Positions 9,341 to 17,560 of a stretch of DNA of 64,000 nt are shown piece after piece. This stretch comes from Bacteroidales bacterium (GTDB taxonomy: Bacteria > Bacteroidota > Bacteroidia > Bacteroidales > F082), in the NCBI GenBank assembly GCA_016936505.1, contig JAFGXS010000052.1:124001-188000 (forward strand), written 5' to 3'. The position numbers and the translations under genes are program-made. Position 1 is the stretch's first letter, and the number at the start of each line of letters is the position of its first letter. Below the pieces are notes generated by a model. It searched no databases. It was given only the letters and a program-made list of their open reading frames with translations, and was not told the DNA's origin.

Positions 9341-10048
9341 ATGATTAGCGATAAAACGATTCTGGAATGGAATGAGCAATTTAATAATGCTGATTCCAGT
9401 GAGATTATTTCATATTTCCTTCATTATTTCAAAGACAAGATTGCTTTTTCCAGTAGTATGGGGCCCGAAGATCAGGTTATTACCCATATGATCAGTCAAA
9501 TTGATAATAGCGCAAAAATTTTCACTTTGGATACGGGCCGACTTTTTCCTGAAACTTACGACCTGATGGATCGCACCAGCAAAAAATATAAAGTAAACAT
9601 TAAAGTTTATTTTCCTGATGCAAATGAAGTAGAAGAAATGGTTGCAAAAAAGGGCATTAATCTGTTTTACGACAGTATTGAAAACCGAAAGGAATGTTGT
9701 AACATCAGAAAAATAAAACCTCTTTTAAGGGCTACACAGGGCCTTGATGCCTGGATTACAGGTTTGAGAAGAGAACAGGCCGTAACACGAAAAAACCTTC
9801 AATGGATTGAGCGGGATGAAAACAATCATCTGTTAAAAATTAATCCTCTTGCACATTGGACAGAAGAGGATGTCTGGGATTATATAAAGCAGAATAATAT
9901 TCCTGTTAATCCGTTACACAAAAAAGGATTTGCCAGCATTGGTTGCCAACCCTGTACACGAGCCATTGCTAAAGGCGAAGATGTACGTGCAGGTCGTTGG
10001 TGGTGGGAGAATCCTGACACAAAAGAGTGTGGGCTACACAAGCGATAA
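9341..10048 (+). CDS. cysH: Assimilatory adenylyl-sulfate (APS) reductase
   Basis: Reduces activated sulfate to sulfite with thioredoxin as electron donor. The nucleotide loop is SSSMGPEDQ (37-45). Cys119-Cys120 and Cys202-x2-Cys205 form the four-cysteine set that binds a 4Fe-4S cluster in APS-type enzymes, and the catalytic cysteine is Cys230 in the C-terminal ECGLHKR. The cluster cysteines argue for APS rather than PAPS as substrate. A TGLRREQ motif (140-146) contacts the substrate. The length, 235 residues, is normal. No ATP sulfurylase or sulfite reductase genes are in this window; a MATE exporter gene starts six bases after the stop. Confidence 0.93.
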   Translation: MISDKTILEWNEQFNNADSSEIISYFLHYFKDKIAFSSSMGPEDQVITHMISQIDNSAKIFTLDTGRLFPETYDLMDRTSKKYKVNIKVYFPDANEVEEMVAKKGINLFYDSIENRKECCNIRKIKPLLRATQGLDAWITGLRREQAVTRKNLQWIERDENNHLLKINPLAHWTEEDVWDYIKQNNIPVNPLHKKGFASIGCQPCTRAIAKGEDVRAGRWWWENPDTKECGLHKR

Positions 10049-10054
10049 TCACAC

Positions 10055-11377
10055 ATGAAATTCTTTAAAGACGCATCCAATAAGGAAATTATACGTTTAA
10101 CAATTCCTAATATTGTAACCAATATTACTGTTCCATTGCTGGGTATTGCCGATTTGGCTTTAATGGGTCATCTTAAAGAACACAGCGCCTTATATGTAGG
10201 AGCCATAGCATTGGGCAGCACTATCTTTAACGTGCTATACATGAGTCTGGCATTCCTTAGAATGGGAACCAGCGGGTTTACAGCTCAGGCTTATGGCGCT
10301 CAAGACAAAAAAGAAATAAGCCTGGCTTTAAAGCGTTCGCTTCTTGTAGCAGCTTTTCTGGCCTTTCTATTGCTGGTTTTTCAATATCCCATTCAATGGA
10401 TATCCTTTAAGTTATTAGATGGATCTGAAGAGGTTAAACTACTTGCAAAACAATATTTCTACATCAGAATTTTTGCTGCGCCTGCTACATTAGGTTTATA
10501 CAGCTTTTATGGTTGGTTTTTAGGAATGCAAAACGCAAAAATCCCAATGACCATAGCCATCCTGGTTAATGTTGTAAATATTGGACTTAATTTCTTTTTT
10601 GTTTTTGCCCTCAACATGACCTCCAACGGTGTAGCTCTGGCCAGTGTTATAGCACAATATTCGGGACTGTTGCTTGCCATTATTTTTCTTTTTGTCAGAT
10701 ACAAAAATTATGCAGGAACTGAGGAAAGAAAAGATTTATTTCACAAAGGTGCTTTTTCTCGTTTTTTTAAGGTGAACAGTGATATTTTTATCAGAACCCT
10801 TTTGTTAATCCTAACGCTGGCATTTTTCACAAGTCAGTCAGCTAAAATCAGCACTAAAGTATTAGCTTTAAACACTTTACTTTTTCAATTTTTCTTCTTC
10901 TTTTCCTATTTCGCAGATGGATTTGCTTATGCTGGAGAGGCATTAACGGGAAAGGCTAAAGGTTCAGGAAACGCTGAGTTATTAAAAAATACTGTAAAAT
11001 ATTTATTTCGCTGGGGCTGGGCAATTGCCATTTCCATCAGTATTATTTACTGGTTATCACTCAACTTTTTAATGCAAATTATGACAAGCAATGTTATTTT
11101 GCTTGATTTATCAAAACAATATAGTTTCTGGATTATTATCCTTCCTATAACCAGCTTTGCCGCATTTATTTGGGATGGTGTTTATATAGGGGTAACAGCT
11201 TCCAAAGCATTGCGAAATACAATGATTATCTCTTCTGTTTTGGTATTTCTTCCGGCCTTTTACTTTGGTTTTCATTTATTGGGTAATCACGCTCTTTGGC
11301 TTGCTATTAATTTGTTTATGATCGCCAGAGGAATCTCTATGTGGATCGCATCACCTAAAGCAATTTACTTAAAATAA
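10055..11377 (+). CDS. MATE-family (DinF-like) efflux transporter
   Basis: A 440-residue membrane protein with about twelve hydrophobic segments in two halves, typical of MATE cation/drug antiporters. The opening KEIIRLTIPNIVTNITVPLLG and the repeated motif in helix 7 (about 245-275) fit the DinF/NorM group. The substrate cannot be assigned. It begins six bases after cysH, so the two are probably one transcript, which then ends at a strong terminator. Confidence 0.85.
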   Translation: MKFFKDASNKEIIRLTIPNIVTNITVPLLGIADLALMGHLKEHSALYVGAIALGSTIFNVLYMSLAFLRMGTSGFTAQAYGAQDKKEISLALKRSLLVAAFLAFLLLVFQYPIQWISFKLLDGSEEVKLLAKQYFYIRIFAAPATLGLYSFYGWFLGMQNAKIPMTIAILVNVVNIGLNFFFVFALNMTSNGVALASVIAQYSGLLLAIIFLFVRYKNYAGTEERKDLFHKGAFSRFFKVNSDIFIRTLLLILTLAFFTSQSAKISTKVLALNTLLFQFFFFFSYFADGFAYAGEALTGKAKGSGNAELLKNTVKYLFRWGWAIAISISIIYWLSLNFLMQIMTSNVILLDLSKQYSFWIIILPITSFAAFIWDGVYIGVTASKALRNTMIISSVLVFLPAFYFGFHLLGNHALWLAINLFMIARGISMWIASPKAIYLK

Positions 11378-11378
11378 A

Positions 11379-11410
11379 AGAATCCCGGACCTTAAAAGAT
11401 CCGGGATTCT
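11379..11410. terminator. Bidirectional terminator after the MATE and FKBP genes
   Basis: AGAATCCCGGA and TCCGGGATTCT form an eleven-pair stem with a ten-base loop between convergent genes, with A-rich DNA on both sides. Confidence 0.85.
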
Positions 11411-11432
11411 AAAAAATATTATTTTTTACAAC

Positions 11433-12344
11433 CTATTTCGTTGTTTTTGGAGTAGCTGGTTTATGAAAATCAACCAATTCAACATCAAAAACTAAAGTAG
11501 AATATGGAGGAATTGGGCCTACACTTCTTGGGCCATATCCCAAATCTGAAGGGATAATCAATGTAGCTTTACCACCTTTTCTCATCATGGCAATACCTTC
11601 ATCCCAACCTGAAATAACCTGATGTTTTCCAAGAGTAAATTCAAAAGGTTTTTTACGATCGTATGAACTATCAAATTTTTTACCATCAAGCAAATATCCT
11701 GTATACTGAACAGTAACTACATCACCAGCCTGAGGATGAAGCCCTTTACCTGTTTTTTTATTAATAAAGTACAAACCAGTTTTGGTAGGTTTAGTAGTTA
11801 TTTTATTGGCTTTAAGATAAGCTTCTCTTTCAGCAGCTTCATTTTCCTGCATTTTTTTCATTTTGGCCTGCTCTTCTTCCTGTAGCTGTTGCTGGGTCTT
11901 TACAGCAAGCATTTTAACTGAAAAATACATGTCTCCGGTTGAGTCAACAAAAGCAGGTAATTTACGTAGTCTGAACAATTTTTTAAATACAGAGTCAGCA
12001 CTTGTCCAGAATTTAGCACTGTCACCAACATGCATCATAGATATGCCTTCATAAATATCACCTTGATAAACTGACTTGATAACCGGAATAACCATTGGTT
12101 TTCTTGAATCGGGCAAATTTTTGCTATCAAACATTACTGAATCCGGTGTTCCATAAACTAATTCAACTTCCACAAAATCACCTACTTTAGCTTGTGTTGT
12201 ATCATTACCTTTTTTAAGGAACTTATAGTTTAAGCCTGTAGATGTTTTTTCAAAACCCGGATAACTTTTTCCTGAATGGTTACATGAAGCAAGAAACAAT
12301 CCGGCAGTAACCATAGCAATTGTAATTAAAAAATACTTTTTCAT
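11433..12344 (-). CDS. FKBP-type peptidyl-prolyl isomerase lipoprotein, two-domain
   Basis: A 303-residue lipoprotein whose signal peptide ends in LASC, so it should be acylated at that cysteine and face the periplasm. Residues about 35-150 resemble a degenerate FKBP domain. A charged helical linker (about 150-185, rich in Gln, Glu and Lys) follows, then a canonical FKBP domain from about 195 with VQYTGYLLDGKKFDSS, the VISGWDEGIAMM core and the GYGPR loop. That domain should isomerise Xaa-Pro bonds in folding proteins. It is the third gene of an operon with the smaller FKBP lipoprotein and NrnA. The start is ATG 12344; a TTG two codons upstream is unlikely. Confidence 0.88.
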   Translation of the reverse strand: MKKYFLITIAMVTAGLFLASCNHSGKSYPGFEKTSTGLNYKFLKKGNDTTQAKVGDFVEVELVYGTPDSVMFDSKNLPDSRKPMVIPVIKSVYQGDIYEGISMMHVGDSAKFWTSADSVFKKLFRLRKLPAFVDSTGDMYFSVKMLAVKTQQQLQEEEQAKMKKMQENEAAEREAYLKANKITTKPTKTGLYFINKKTGKGLHPQAGDVVTVQYTGYLLDGKKFDSSYDRKKPFEFTLGKHQVISGWDEGIAMMRKGGKATLIIPSDLGYGPRSVGPIPPYSTLVFDVELVDFHKPATPKTTK

Positions 12345-12353
12345 ATTCAATGT

Positions 12354-12881
12354 TTAGTTTAAGTTTACTAATTCAACGGTATAAATTATTGGAGTATGAG
12401 GTGGAACCTTATTCCCATCTCCCGTTAATCCGTATGCAAGGTGCGAAGGTAAGATGAATTTTGCTTTCTCCCCTACTTTTAATAAAATTATTCCTTCTTC
12501 AAGGCCGGTTACAACACCACCGTGACCTATCTCAAATGATTTAAGCCCGCTTTGTTCTGAAGAATACACAACAGGTCCTTTCATCAGCCGTACAGAATAT
12601 GCAATAGTAGCTATATTGCCTACTTTGGCTTTTGGACCATTCCCCTGATTAATTATCATATAACGCAACCCCGTTGACGTAATCTGCATCTTCCAGCCCT
12701 TTTGAGCTACAAAAGCATCTATCTCCTTTTTTTCATTCTGCATGAGCCCTTTGTTTATATTAATAAGCTGATCATCTGTAAATTTATGAACAGGAGTAGA
12801 AACTTTAATCTTCGTCGGATTACTCGAACAAGAAAACAGAATCCCAGATAAAATGAAGATTATTAAAAGGTTGCGAATCAT
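12354..12881 (-). CDS. FKBP-type peptidyl-prolyl isomerase lipoprotein
   Basis: A 175-residue lipoprotein with a lipobox ending in LFSC near residue 18 and one FKBP domain from about 65 to the end (GPKAKVGNIATIAY, VVTGLEEGIILL, the AYGL loop and a final TVELVN strand). The core residues of the isomerase fold are present, though the substrate-binding aromatic positions differ from the larger paralogue. Its start overlaps the nrnA stop by four bases and the larger FKBP gene follows nine bases later, so the three genes are translationally close. Confidence 0.87.
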   Translation of the reverse strand: MIRNLLIIFILSGILFSCSSNPTKIKVSTPVHKFTDDQLININKGLMQNEKKEIDAFVAQKGWKMQITSTGLRYMIINQGNGPKAKVGNIATIAYSVRLMKGPVVYSSEQSGLKSFEIGHGGVVTGLEEGIILLKVGEKAKFILPSHLAYGLTGDGNKVPPHTPIIYTVELVNLN

Positions 12882-13909
12882 TTAAAAGAAATTTTATAAT
12901 CTAACTCATTGCTATAATTAGTAAGAACCTCTTTAAGGTTTAATAGTGTATTTTCCATCGAAAGGGTCGAACTTCCACCCGCTGCATTTTTATGACCACC
13001 TCCGTTAAAGTGATTTCTCGCCAAAATATTGCAATCAAATTCACCCTTTGAACGGAATGACATGCGTATCAGAGAATTCTTTTCTGTTAATAATACTGAT
13101 AGATTAACATTTTCAATTGAAAGGGGGTAATTAACAATTCCTTCCGTATCTCCAACCTGATAATTAAAGTTTTTTAAATCGTCTTTATCAAGATAAATTA
13201 CAGCAGCATGCAAATCTTCCAGAACCAGGAGTTTGTTTGATATTGAATGTCCCAGCAATCTGAGTCTGTTTTCCGTAAAAGTGTCATACACCAATCTGTG
13301 AACCAATGTAGGATCAACACCCAAATCAATCAAATGAGCTACAATCTGATAAGTTTTGCCATTATTACAGGCATAACTGAAAGATCCTGTGTCAGTCATT
13401 ATTGCAGTATAAAGAGACAAGGCAATATTCAGATTTAAATATTCCAAATGTCCTATGGCTTCAATAAATGAATATACGAGTTCTCCGGTTGAAGACGTGT
13501 TCACAACCGAAAAATAGTGATCAAACTCTTCAGAAGGCTGCAAATGATGATCTATCATGAGTTTTACTCCTGTAGCTTCAGCAATATAGGAAGCCATATT
13601 ACCTGTTCGATCCAGACTATTAAAATCCACACAAAATACAACTGATGCATTTTCGAGTTTTTTCTGCACTTCTTTTGCGTTCTGATCAAAAATGAGCAAT
13701 TTCTCACTTCCCGGCATCCAGTTATAAAATGAAGGAAACTCATTGGGAACCAATGCATCAACCTCATGTCCTAATTGTTGTAAATAATGCTTTAAACCCA
13801 AAGCAGCACCTATTGTATCGCCATCCGGATTTTTATGCGAAATAAGGACTATTTTTTGAGGTTCAGCAAGTAGTTTCTTAACTTCCTGAACAGTAGTACG
13901 ATCAAACAT
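12878..13909 (-). CDS. nrnA: DHH/DHHA1 phosphoesterase, NrnA-like
   Basis: A 343-residue manganese-dependent phosphodiesterase of the type that degrades very short RNAs and, in several bacteria, also dephosphorylates pAp. The DHH-domain motifs are NPDGDTIGA (about 27-35), VDFNSLDR, MIDHH and DTGSFSY; the C-terminal DHHA1 motif is GGGHKNAAGG. The length is normal. It is the first gene of an operon with two FKBP lipoproteins and is preceded by a full promoter. A pApA-type hydrolase in c-di-AMP turnover is an alternative role that sequence alone does not settle. Confidence 0.9.
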   Translation of the reverse strand: MFDRTTVQEVKKLLAEPQKIVLISHKNPDGDTIGAALGLKHYLQQLGHEVDALVPNEFPSFYNWMPGSEKLLIFDQNAKEVQKKLENASVVFCVDFNSLDRTGNMASYIAEATGVKLMIDHHLQPSEEFDHYFSVVNTSSTGELVYSFIEAIGHLEYLNLNIALSLYTAIMTDTGSFSYACNNGKTYQIVAHLIDLGVDPTLVHRLVYDTFTENRLRLLGHSISNKLLVLEDLHAAVIYLDKDDLKNFNYQVGDTEGIVNYPLSIENVNLSVLLTEKNSLIRMSFRSKGEFDCNILARNHFNGGGHKNAAGGSSTLSMENTLLNLKEVLTNYSNELDYKISFK

Positions 13910-13928
13910 TCAATAAATTTTATGTGGG

Positions 13929-13957
13929 CAAAAATAAAGATTTATTGCTGAACCAAA
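13929..13957 (-). promoter_or_regulatory. Promoter of the nrnA-FKBP-FKBP operon
   Basis: On the minus strand TTTG (13957-13954), a 17-base spacer and TATTTTTG (13936-13929) match the consensus fully, with a leader of about 15 bases. Confidence 0.7.
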
Positions 13958-14028
13958 AGAAGAATTAAGGTTCTTAAATTAATTTAGTTTACACACCTTT
14001 ATAAAAAGTGCGAAAAGAAAAATTCTGT

Positions 14029-14036
14029 TACTTTTG
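14029..14036 (+). promoter_or_regulatory. Candidate -7 element for ndk
   Basis: TACTTTTG matches TAnnTTTG 26 bases before the preferred ndk ATG. This also argues against the upstream GTG start at 14008, which would lie ahead of the promoter. Confidence 0.5.
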
Positions 14037-14061
14037 CGCAAAAATTAAATCTTTTATAAAA

Positions 14062-14481
14062 ATGGCAGGAAACATCACTTTTACAATGATTAAACCCACC
14101 GCAATGAAAAAAGGATATATGGCTGATATTCTGGCTCAAATTGCAAAAGGCGGATTCACAATCAAAGCAATGAAGTTAACAAAACTTACAAAAGAAGAAG
14201 CAATGAAGTTTTATGCAGTTCACAAAGAGAGACCTTTCTTTGACGGACTTACAAACTTTATGTCATCAGGGCCAATCATTGCAGCTGTTCTGGAAAAAGA
14301 AAACGCTGTTCAGGCATACCGCAATTATATTGGAGCAACAAATCCAGCAGATGCTGCTGAAGGTACAATCAGAGCGCTTTACGGAACTAACATTGAAGCA
14401 AATGCAGTTCACGGTTCTGATAGTGATGAAAACGCAATTATTGAAGCGAATTTCTATTTCTCAGGTAGAGAATGGGTATAA
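14062..14481 (+). CDS. ndk: Nucleoside diphosphate kinase
   Basis: Transfers the terminal phosphate of ATP to nucleoside diphosphates through a phosphohistidine. The catalytic histidine is His117 in [12 protein letters not shown], and the opening [11 protein letters not shown] and the C-terminal FYFSGREWV are typical. From ATG 14062 the protein is 139 residues, the normal size. An in-frame GTG at 14008 would add 18 residues rich in Lys and Cys that the family lacks. It is monocistronic, with a terminator directly after. Confidence 0.95.
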   Translation: MAGNITFTMIKPTAMKKGYMADILAQIAKGGFTIKAMKLTKLTKEEAMKFYAVHKERPFFDGLTNFMSSGPIIAAVLEKENAVQAYRNYIGATNPADAAEGTIRALYGTNIEANAVHGSDSDENAIIEANFYFSGREWV

Positions 14482-14500
14482 CACTATTAAACTTTATACA

Positions 14501-14529
14501 AAGCCTGCTTAATTAAGCAGGCTTTTTTT
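14501..14529. terminator. Terminator between ndk and the XRE regulator
   Basis: AAGCCTGCTT and AAGCAGGCTT form a perfect ten-pair stem with an AATT loop, followed on the plus strand by a T run. It ends ndk and may also act on the convergent regulator gene. Confidence 0.88.
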
Positions 14530-14536
14530 ATATAAA

Positions 14537-14950
14537 TTATTTTCCGGGAATAAAACGTTTATAAGTACCATCTGAATAAAACAAAACTATTTCCTTTAAT
14601 TGAGATTCTCCACCGGTTTTCAATTCCCTGCTATCATGTTTTTCTTTCTGAACATAAGTTTCTGTAAATAAATCACCCGTAAATTCAGGTTGTGATTCAT
14701 CTGACTTTTCTCGATGAACCTTACTGTCAGTTTCAATATTGGAACTAAGCATTTCACCATTACCTAAAGTAATCCAATCGAGATTTATAGATGGAAATTC
14801 TGCTTTAAGTTTTAATATAAAATCAAGACTTGGCCGATTTCTTCCAGAAAGCACATGTGACAATGCAGATCGTTGAATCCCAATTTTATCAGCAAATTGA
14901 GCCGGATTCAACTCATAATATTTCATGATAAATTTAATCCTGTCAATCAT
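14537..14950 (-). CDS. XRE-family helix-turn-helix regulator
   Basis: A 137-residue protein with a Cro/CI-type HTH at about residues 8-65 (PAQFADKIGIQRSALSHVL, SGRNRPS, then a LDWITLGNGEM segment typical of Bacteroidota members). The remaining 70 residues are polar and end in IVLFYSDGTYKRFIP, a short C-terminal motif without a known ligand-binding fold. Its promoter region holds TTACA-N2-TGTAA dyads, the nearest with its centre about 21 bases upstream of the start codon and overlapping a perfect -7 element, so autorepression is likely. No antitoxin-toxin or phage partner adjoins it. It could be a stand-alone regulator or a domesticated phage-type repressor. Confidence 0.82.
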   Translation of the reverse strand: MIDRIKFIMKYYELNPAQFADKIGIQRSALSHVLSGRNRPSLDFILKLKAEFPSINLDWITLGNGEMLSSNIETDSKVHREKSDESQPEFTGDLFTETYVQKEKHDSRELKTGGESQLKEIVLFYSDGTYKRFIPGK

Positions 14951-14963
14951 AAAGAATTTATTA

Positions 14964-15034
14964 ATTTACAAATGTAAATAATTATTTTAAACCTCTTAAT
15001 TTACATTTGTACTAATCGTAATTCACATATGTAA
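14964..15034. promoter_or_regulatory. Cluster of three candidate XRE operators
   Basis: Site 1 (14964-14979) is a perfect ATTTACA-N2-TGTAAAT palindrome. Site 2 is TTACATTTGTAC (15001-15012). Site 3 is TCACATATGTAA (15023-15034). The centres are 35 and 22 bases apart. Site 1 contains TACATTTG on the minus strand and site 2 contains it on the plus strand, each a perfect -7 element. A regulator bound here would therefore cover promoters in both directions, much like a phage operator. Binding by the adjacent XRE protein is an inference. Confidence 0.55.
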
Positions 15035-15226
15035 CTTTATATTTTATATTAACTATAGTTAATTTTAGATTTTAATTGTAAAATACTAATATAAAGCTAA
15101 ATAGTACTATATTTTACTTTTAGTTACAGAGCAACAACTATTGAACTATAACTTAACTATATTTTATATTTATATTTATAAGTAACTGAATAATAGTAAT
15201 ATGTTTTTAAATTATATATATATTAA

Positions 15227-15307
15227 TTACAAATGTAACATGATGTTATAAATTATATACTATTGTTATTAGCTTGGCTTTGTTATATAATTATTTTACA
15301 AATGTTA
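15227..15307. promoter_or_regulatory. Distal candidate XRE operators
   Basis: TTACAAATGTAA (15227-15238) is a full match to the TTACA-N2-TGTAA dyad. TTACAAATGTTA (15296-15307) has one mismatch, and a weaker TTACAAATATTA copy follows at 15316-15327. They lie about 250-300 bases from the proximal cluster, a distance over which looping between bound proteins is conceivable. Confidence 0.4.
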
Positions 15308-15573
15308 ATTTTATATTACAAATATTATGAAGTTTAAGATATTCTAATCTGTTAGAATGGCTCTCCCCTACCCGGTTTGATTTTCATTCTGGCATTTTGA
15401 AATGAACCTGACAAGACGAATAAACCAAGAATTAAGCTTAACTCGACGAGAATGCTGTATTTTACATCAAGATGTATAAGGGATTGGAATATTGAAAAAT
15501 TTCGTTGAGGAAATAAAATAAGAAGATTGTATACAATACAAAACTCCTTTATTGCAATTAATTAAAACGAAAA

Positions 15574-16827
15574 CTATTCGTAACGAAGTGACTCGATAGG
15601 ATCTAATCGTGCAGCTTTTACGGCTGGAATAATTCCTGATAGAAGCGCTACCCCTGCAGAAATAAGAACTCCTAAAACTATCCAAAGCCAAGGAATAATG
15701 AAAGAACTGTGGGTTAAAAGTGACACCACATTTCCAATAATAATTCCGAGGATTATCCCGGTAATTCCTCCGATTTGAGTGATAACCAAAGCTTCAAAAA
15801 GAAATTGATTTCTAATGGTATGGCTTCTGGCTCCCAAAGCTTTTCTTATACCAATTTCTCGGGTTCGTTCAGTAACAGAAACCAACATTATGTTCATAAG
15901 ACCAATAGCTGCTCCTAAAAGAGTTATAAGCCCTATAACACCGGCACCTATTTGAATCTTGGAAGTTAAACTAATGAACATATTTGCCAGATTGTCACTT
16001 TTTTCAATTGTAAATGAATCTGGTTGACCCAGCCTATCGTTTCTAACAAGCCTAAAAGTTCCAGTGGCCTGCCCTATTGCAGCATTCATTTGTGATGAAT
16101 TATTGACCATCACACTGATGTTGTAATTCATATTAGGTTGAGAAAAGTATTGTCGCACATTATTTAAAGGCAAAATACAGGCTCTGTCGCCACTAAATCC
16201 AGAACTTGATCCTTTAGATTTCAATATTCCAATCACACGATATCTTCCTGATCCAATAGAAACTATTTGACCAACCGGATTTTCTTTATTTGGAAAAAGC
16301 TTTGAAACAATTTCGCTACCTAAAATAGCAACATGAGTACCTCTTTGAATATCATTAGGAATAAAATTTCGACCTGCAGAAAGTTCCATACCTGATGTAG
16401 CCAAATAATTTTCATCTGCCCCAATTACGGCTACATTAGGGTTCGTTTTCAAAGACTCATATTTAATCGTAGCGGCTCCGGTACCTCTTACAGTTATTGA
16501 TGTTAAAGCAGGAAAATTATAAATTTTTTTGAAATCCAAAGCCTGTTGATAAGTGATTATAGAATAGGCTTTGTTATTTCTTGGTCGGTGACCAAATGAG
16601 ACTCTCAGACTTCTGTTACTTATGCTAAAAGTATTTGCTCCCATTCTGGTAAAGTTTTCCTTTAAAGAATATTTAAGGGCATCGATAGCTGTAAAAATTC
16701 CTACCAGAGCCATAATTCCAAAAGCAATAATTGCCACAGTCAGTGCAGAACGCACCTTATGACTTTTAATGGATTCAAGAGAAATTCTTATGTTTTCTCT
16801 AATCAATTTTGAATTGCTTTCACTCAT
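15574..16827 (-). CDS. MacB/FtsX-type ABC transporter permease
   Basis: A 417-residue inner-membrane permease with the MacB layout: a first membrane helix at about 28-50, a large periplasmic domain to about 285, then three helices in the FtsX domain (about 290-415), with the conserved [14 protein letters not shown] loop that contacts the ATPase. Such permeases use ATP-driven movement to export peptides, lipoproteins or antibiotics across the envelope. The ATPase gene is not adjacent. Its start overlaps the upp stop by four bases. The substrate is unknown. Confidence 0.87.
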   Translation of the reverse strand: MSESNSKLIRENIRISLESIKSHKVRSALTVAIIAFGIMALVGIFTAIDALKYSLKENFTRMGANTFSISNRSLRVSFGHRPRNNKAYSIITYQQALDFKKIYNFPALTSITVRGTGAATIKYESLKTNPNVAVIGADENYLATSGMELSAGRNFIPNDIQRGTHVAILGSEIVSKLFPNKENPVGQIVSIGSGRYRVIGILKSKGSSSGFSGDRACILPLNNVRQYFSQPNMNYNISVMVNNSSQMNAAIGQATGTFRLVRNDRLGQPDSFTIEKSDNLANMFISLTSKIQIGAGVIGLITLLGAAIGLMNIMLVSVTERTREIGIRKALGARSHTIRNQFLFEALVITQIGGITGIILGIIIGNVVSLLTHSSFIIPWLWIVLGVLISAGVALLSGIIPAVKAARLDPIESLRYE

Positions 16828-17483
16828 AAGGTATCATCTTTTTCACCATAAGCTAAATCACCAGCATCTCCGAGTCCCGGAACAATATAGGCTTTTGCAG
16901 TTAACTCATCATCAATGGCACAAGTCCAGATTTTAAGCTTCTTTTTGGAGAAATTACGTTTTAAATTTTCAATTCCTTCGTTACTTGATAAAACTGAAAC
17001 AATATGAATCTCTGAAGGCTCACCCTTCTCAAGAAGTCCTTTCATAGTAGCAATCAAAGATCCTCCGGTCGCTAGCATCGGATCACTTAAAATCAAAATT
17101 CCATTTTCAATATTTGGAGAAGATAAGTAATCCAGTTTAATAACAAAGGCCTCATCATGATCATACTTTCTATAAGCCGAAACAAAGGCATTACCCGCTC
17201 TGTCAAAAAAATTAAGCATCCCTTGGTGCAGAGGTAAACCTGCTCTAAGAACGGTTGCCAAAAAAGGCTGTTTCTTCAACACATGCATATTAGCAGTACC
17301 AAGTGGCGTTATCACTTCCTTTTCAACATATTCAAGTTCTTTACTTATTTCATAGGCAAAAATTTCCCCGATTCTTTCCATGTTTCTGCGAAACCTCATT
17401 CGGTCAACTTGAATATTTACATCTCTCAGCTCTGATAAAAACTGGTTTAAAAGGGAGTTTTGTTTGCCTAATTCCTGTACCAT
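16824..17483 (-). CDS. upp: Uracil phosphoribosyltransferase
   Basis: Converts uracil and PRPP to UMP in pyrimidine salvage. The PRPP loop is [11 protein letters not shown], and the uracil-binding C-terminal motif [11 protein letters not shown] is present. The length of 219 residues is slightly above the usual 208 because of N-terminal sequence. The 5' region has a candidate -7 element at 17501-17508, 18 bases before the ATG. Coupling to an ABC permease by a four-base overlap is an unusual pairing. Confidence 0.93.
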   Translation of the reverse strand: MVQELGKQNSLLNQFLSELRDVNIQVDRMRFRRNMERIGEIFAYEISKELEYVEKEVITPLGTANMHVLKKQPFLATVLRAGLPLHQGMLNFFDRAGNAFVSAYRKYDHDEAFVIKLDYLSSPNIENGILILSDPMLATGGSLIATMKGLLEKGEPSEIHIVSVLSSNEGIENLKRNFSKKKLKIWTCAIDDELTAKAYIVPGLGDAGDLAYGEKDDTL

Positions 17484-17500
17484 AATTTTGTTCTTACATG

Positions 17501-17508
17501 CAAAAGTA
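17501..17508 (-). promoter_or_regulatory. Candidate -7 element for upp
   Basis: The minus strand reads TACTTTTG, a TAnnTTTG match. No clear -33 element is present. Confidence 0.4.
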
Positions 17509-17560
17509 ATTGAAATAAAACAGAAAATATATTCTATTCAGATGTTTTTTATTCTAGTTA

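Larger units (their letters stand above)
14951..15573. other. Long AT-rich intergenic region without a gene
   Basis: This 623-base stretch has no reading frame I would call a gene. The first 400 bases are extremely AT-rich and hold repeated TTACA-N2-TGTAA-like dyads. From about 15355 the composition becomes more ordinary; the only start-to-stop frame I noted there is 25 codons (15402-15479), with no recognisable product. A 12-base palindrome (ATTGTATACAAT, 15526-15537) lies shortly after the permease stop. The ordinary-composition part could be a gene remnant or a small RNA, but nothing shows this directly. Confidence 0.5.

Noticed and set aside
14008-14061. GTG extension of ndk by 18 residues
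   Set aside because: The added residues do not belong to the family and the GTG lies upstream of the -7 element; ATG 14062 gives the normal length.
15402-15479. 25-codon frame in the XRE intergenic region
   Set aside because: It is too short, has no recognisable motif and no promoter; it is noted only in the region description.
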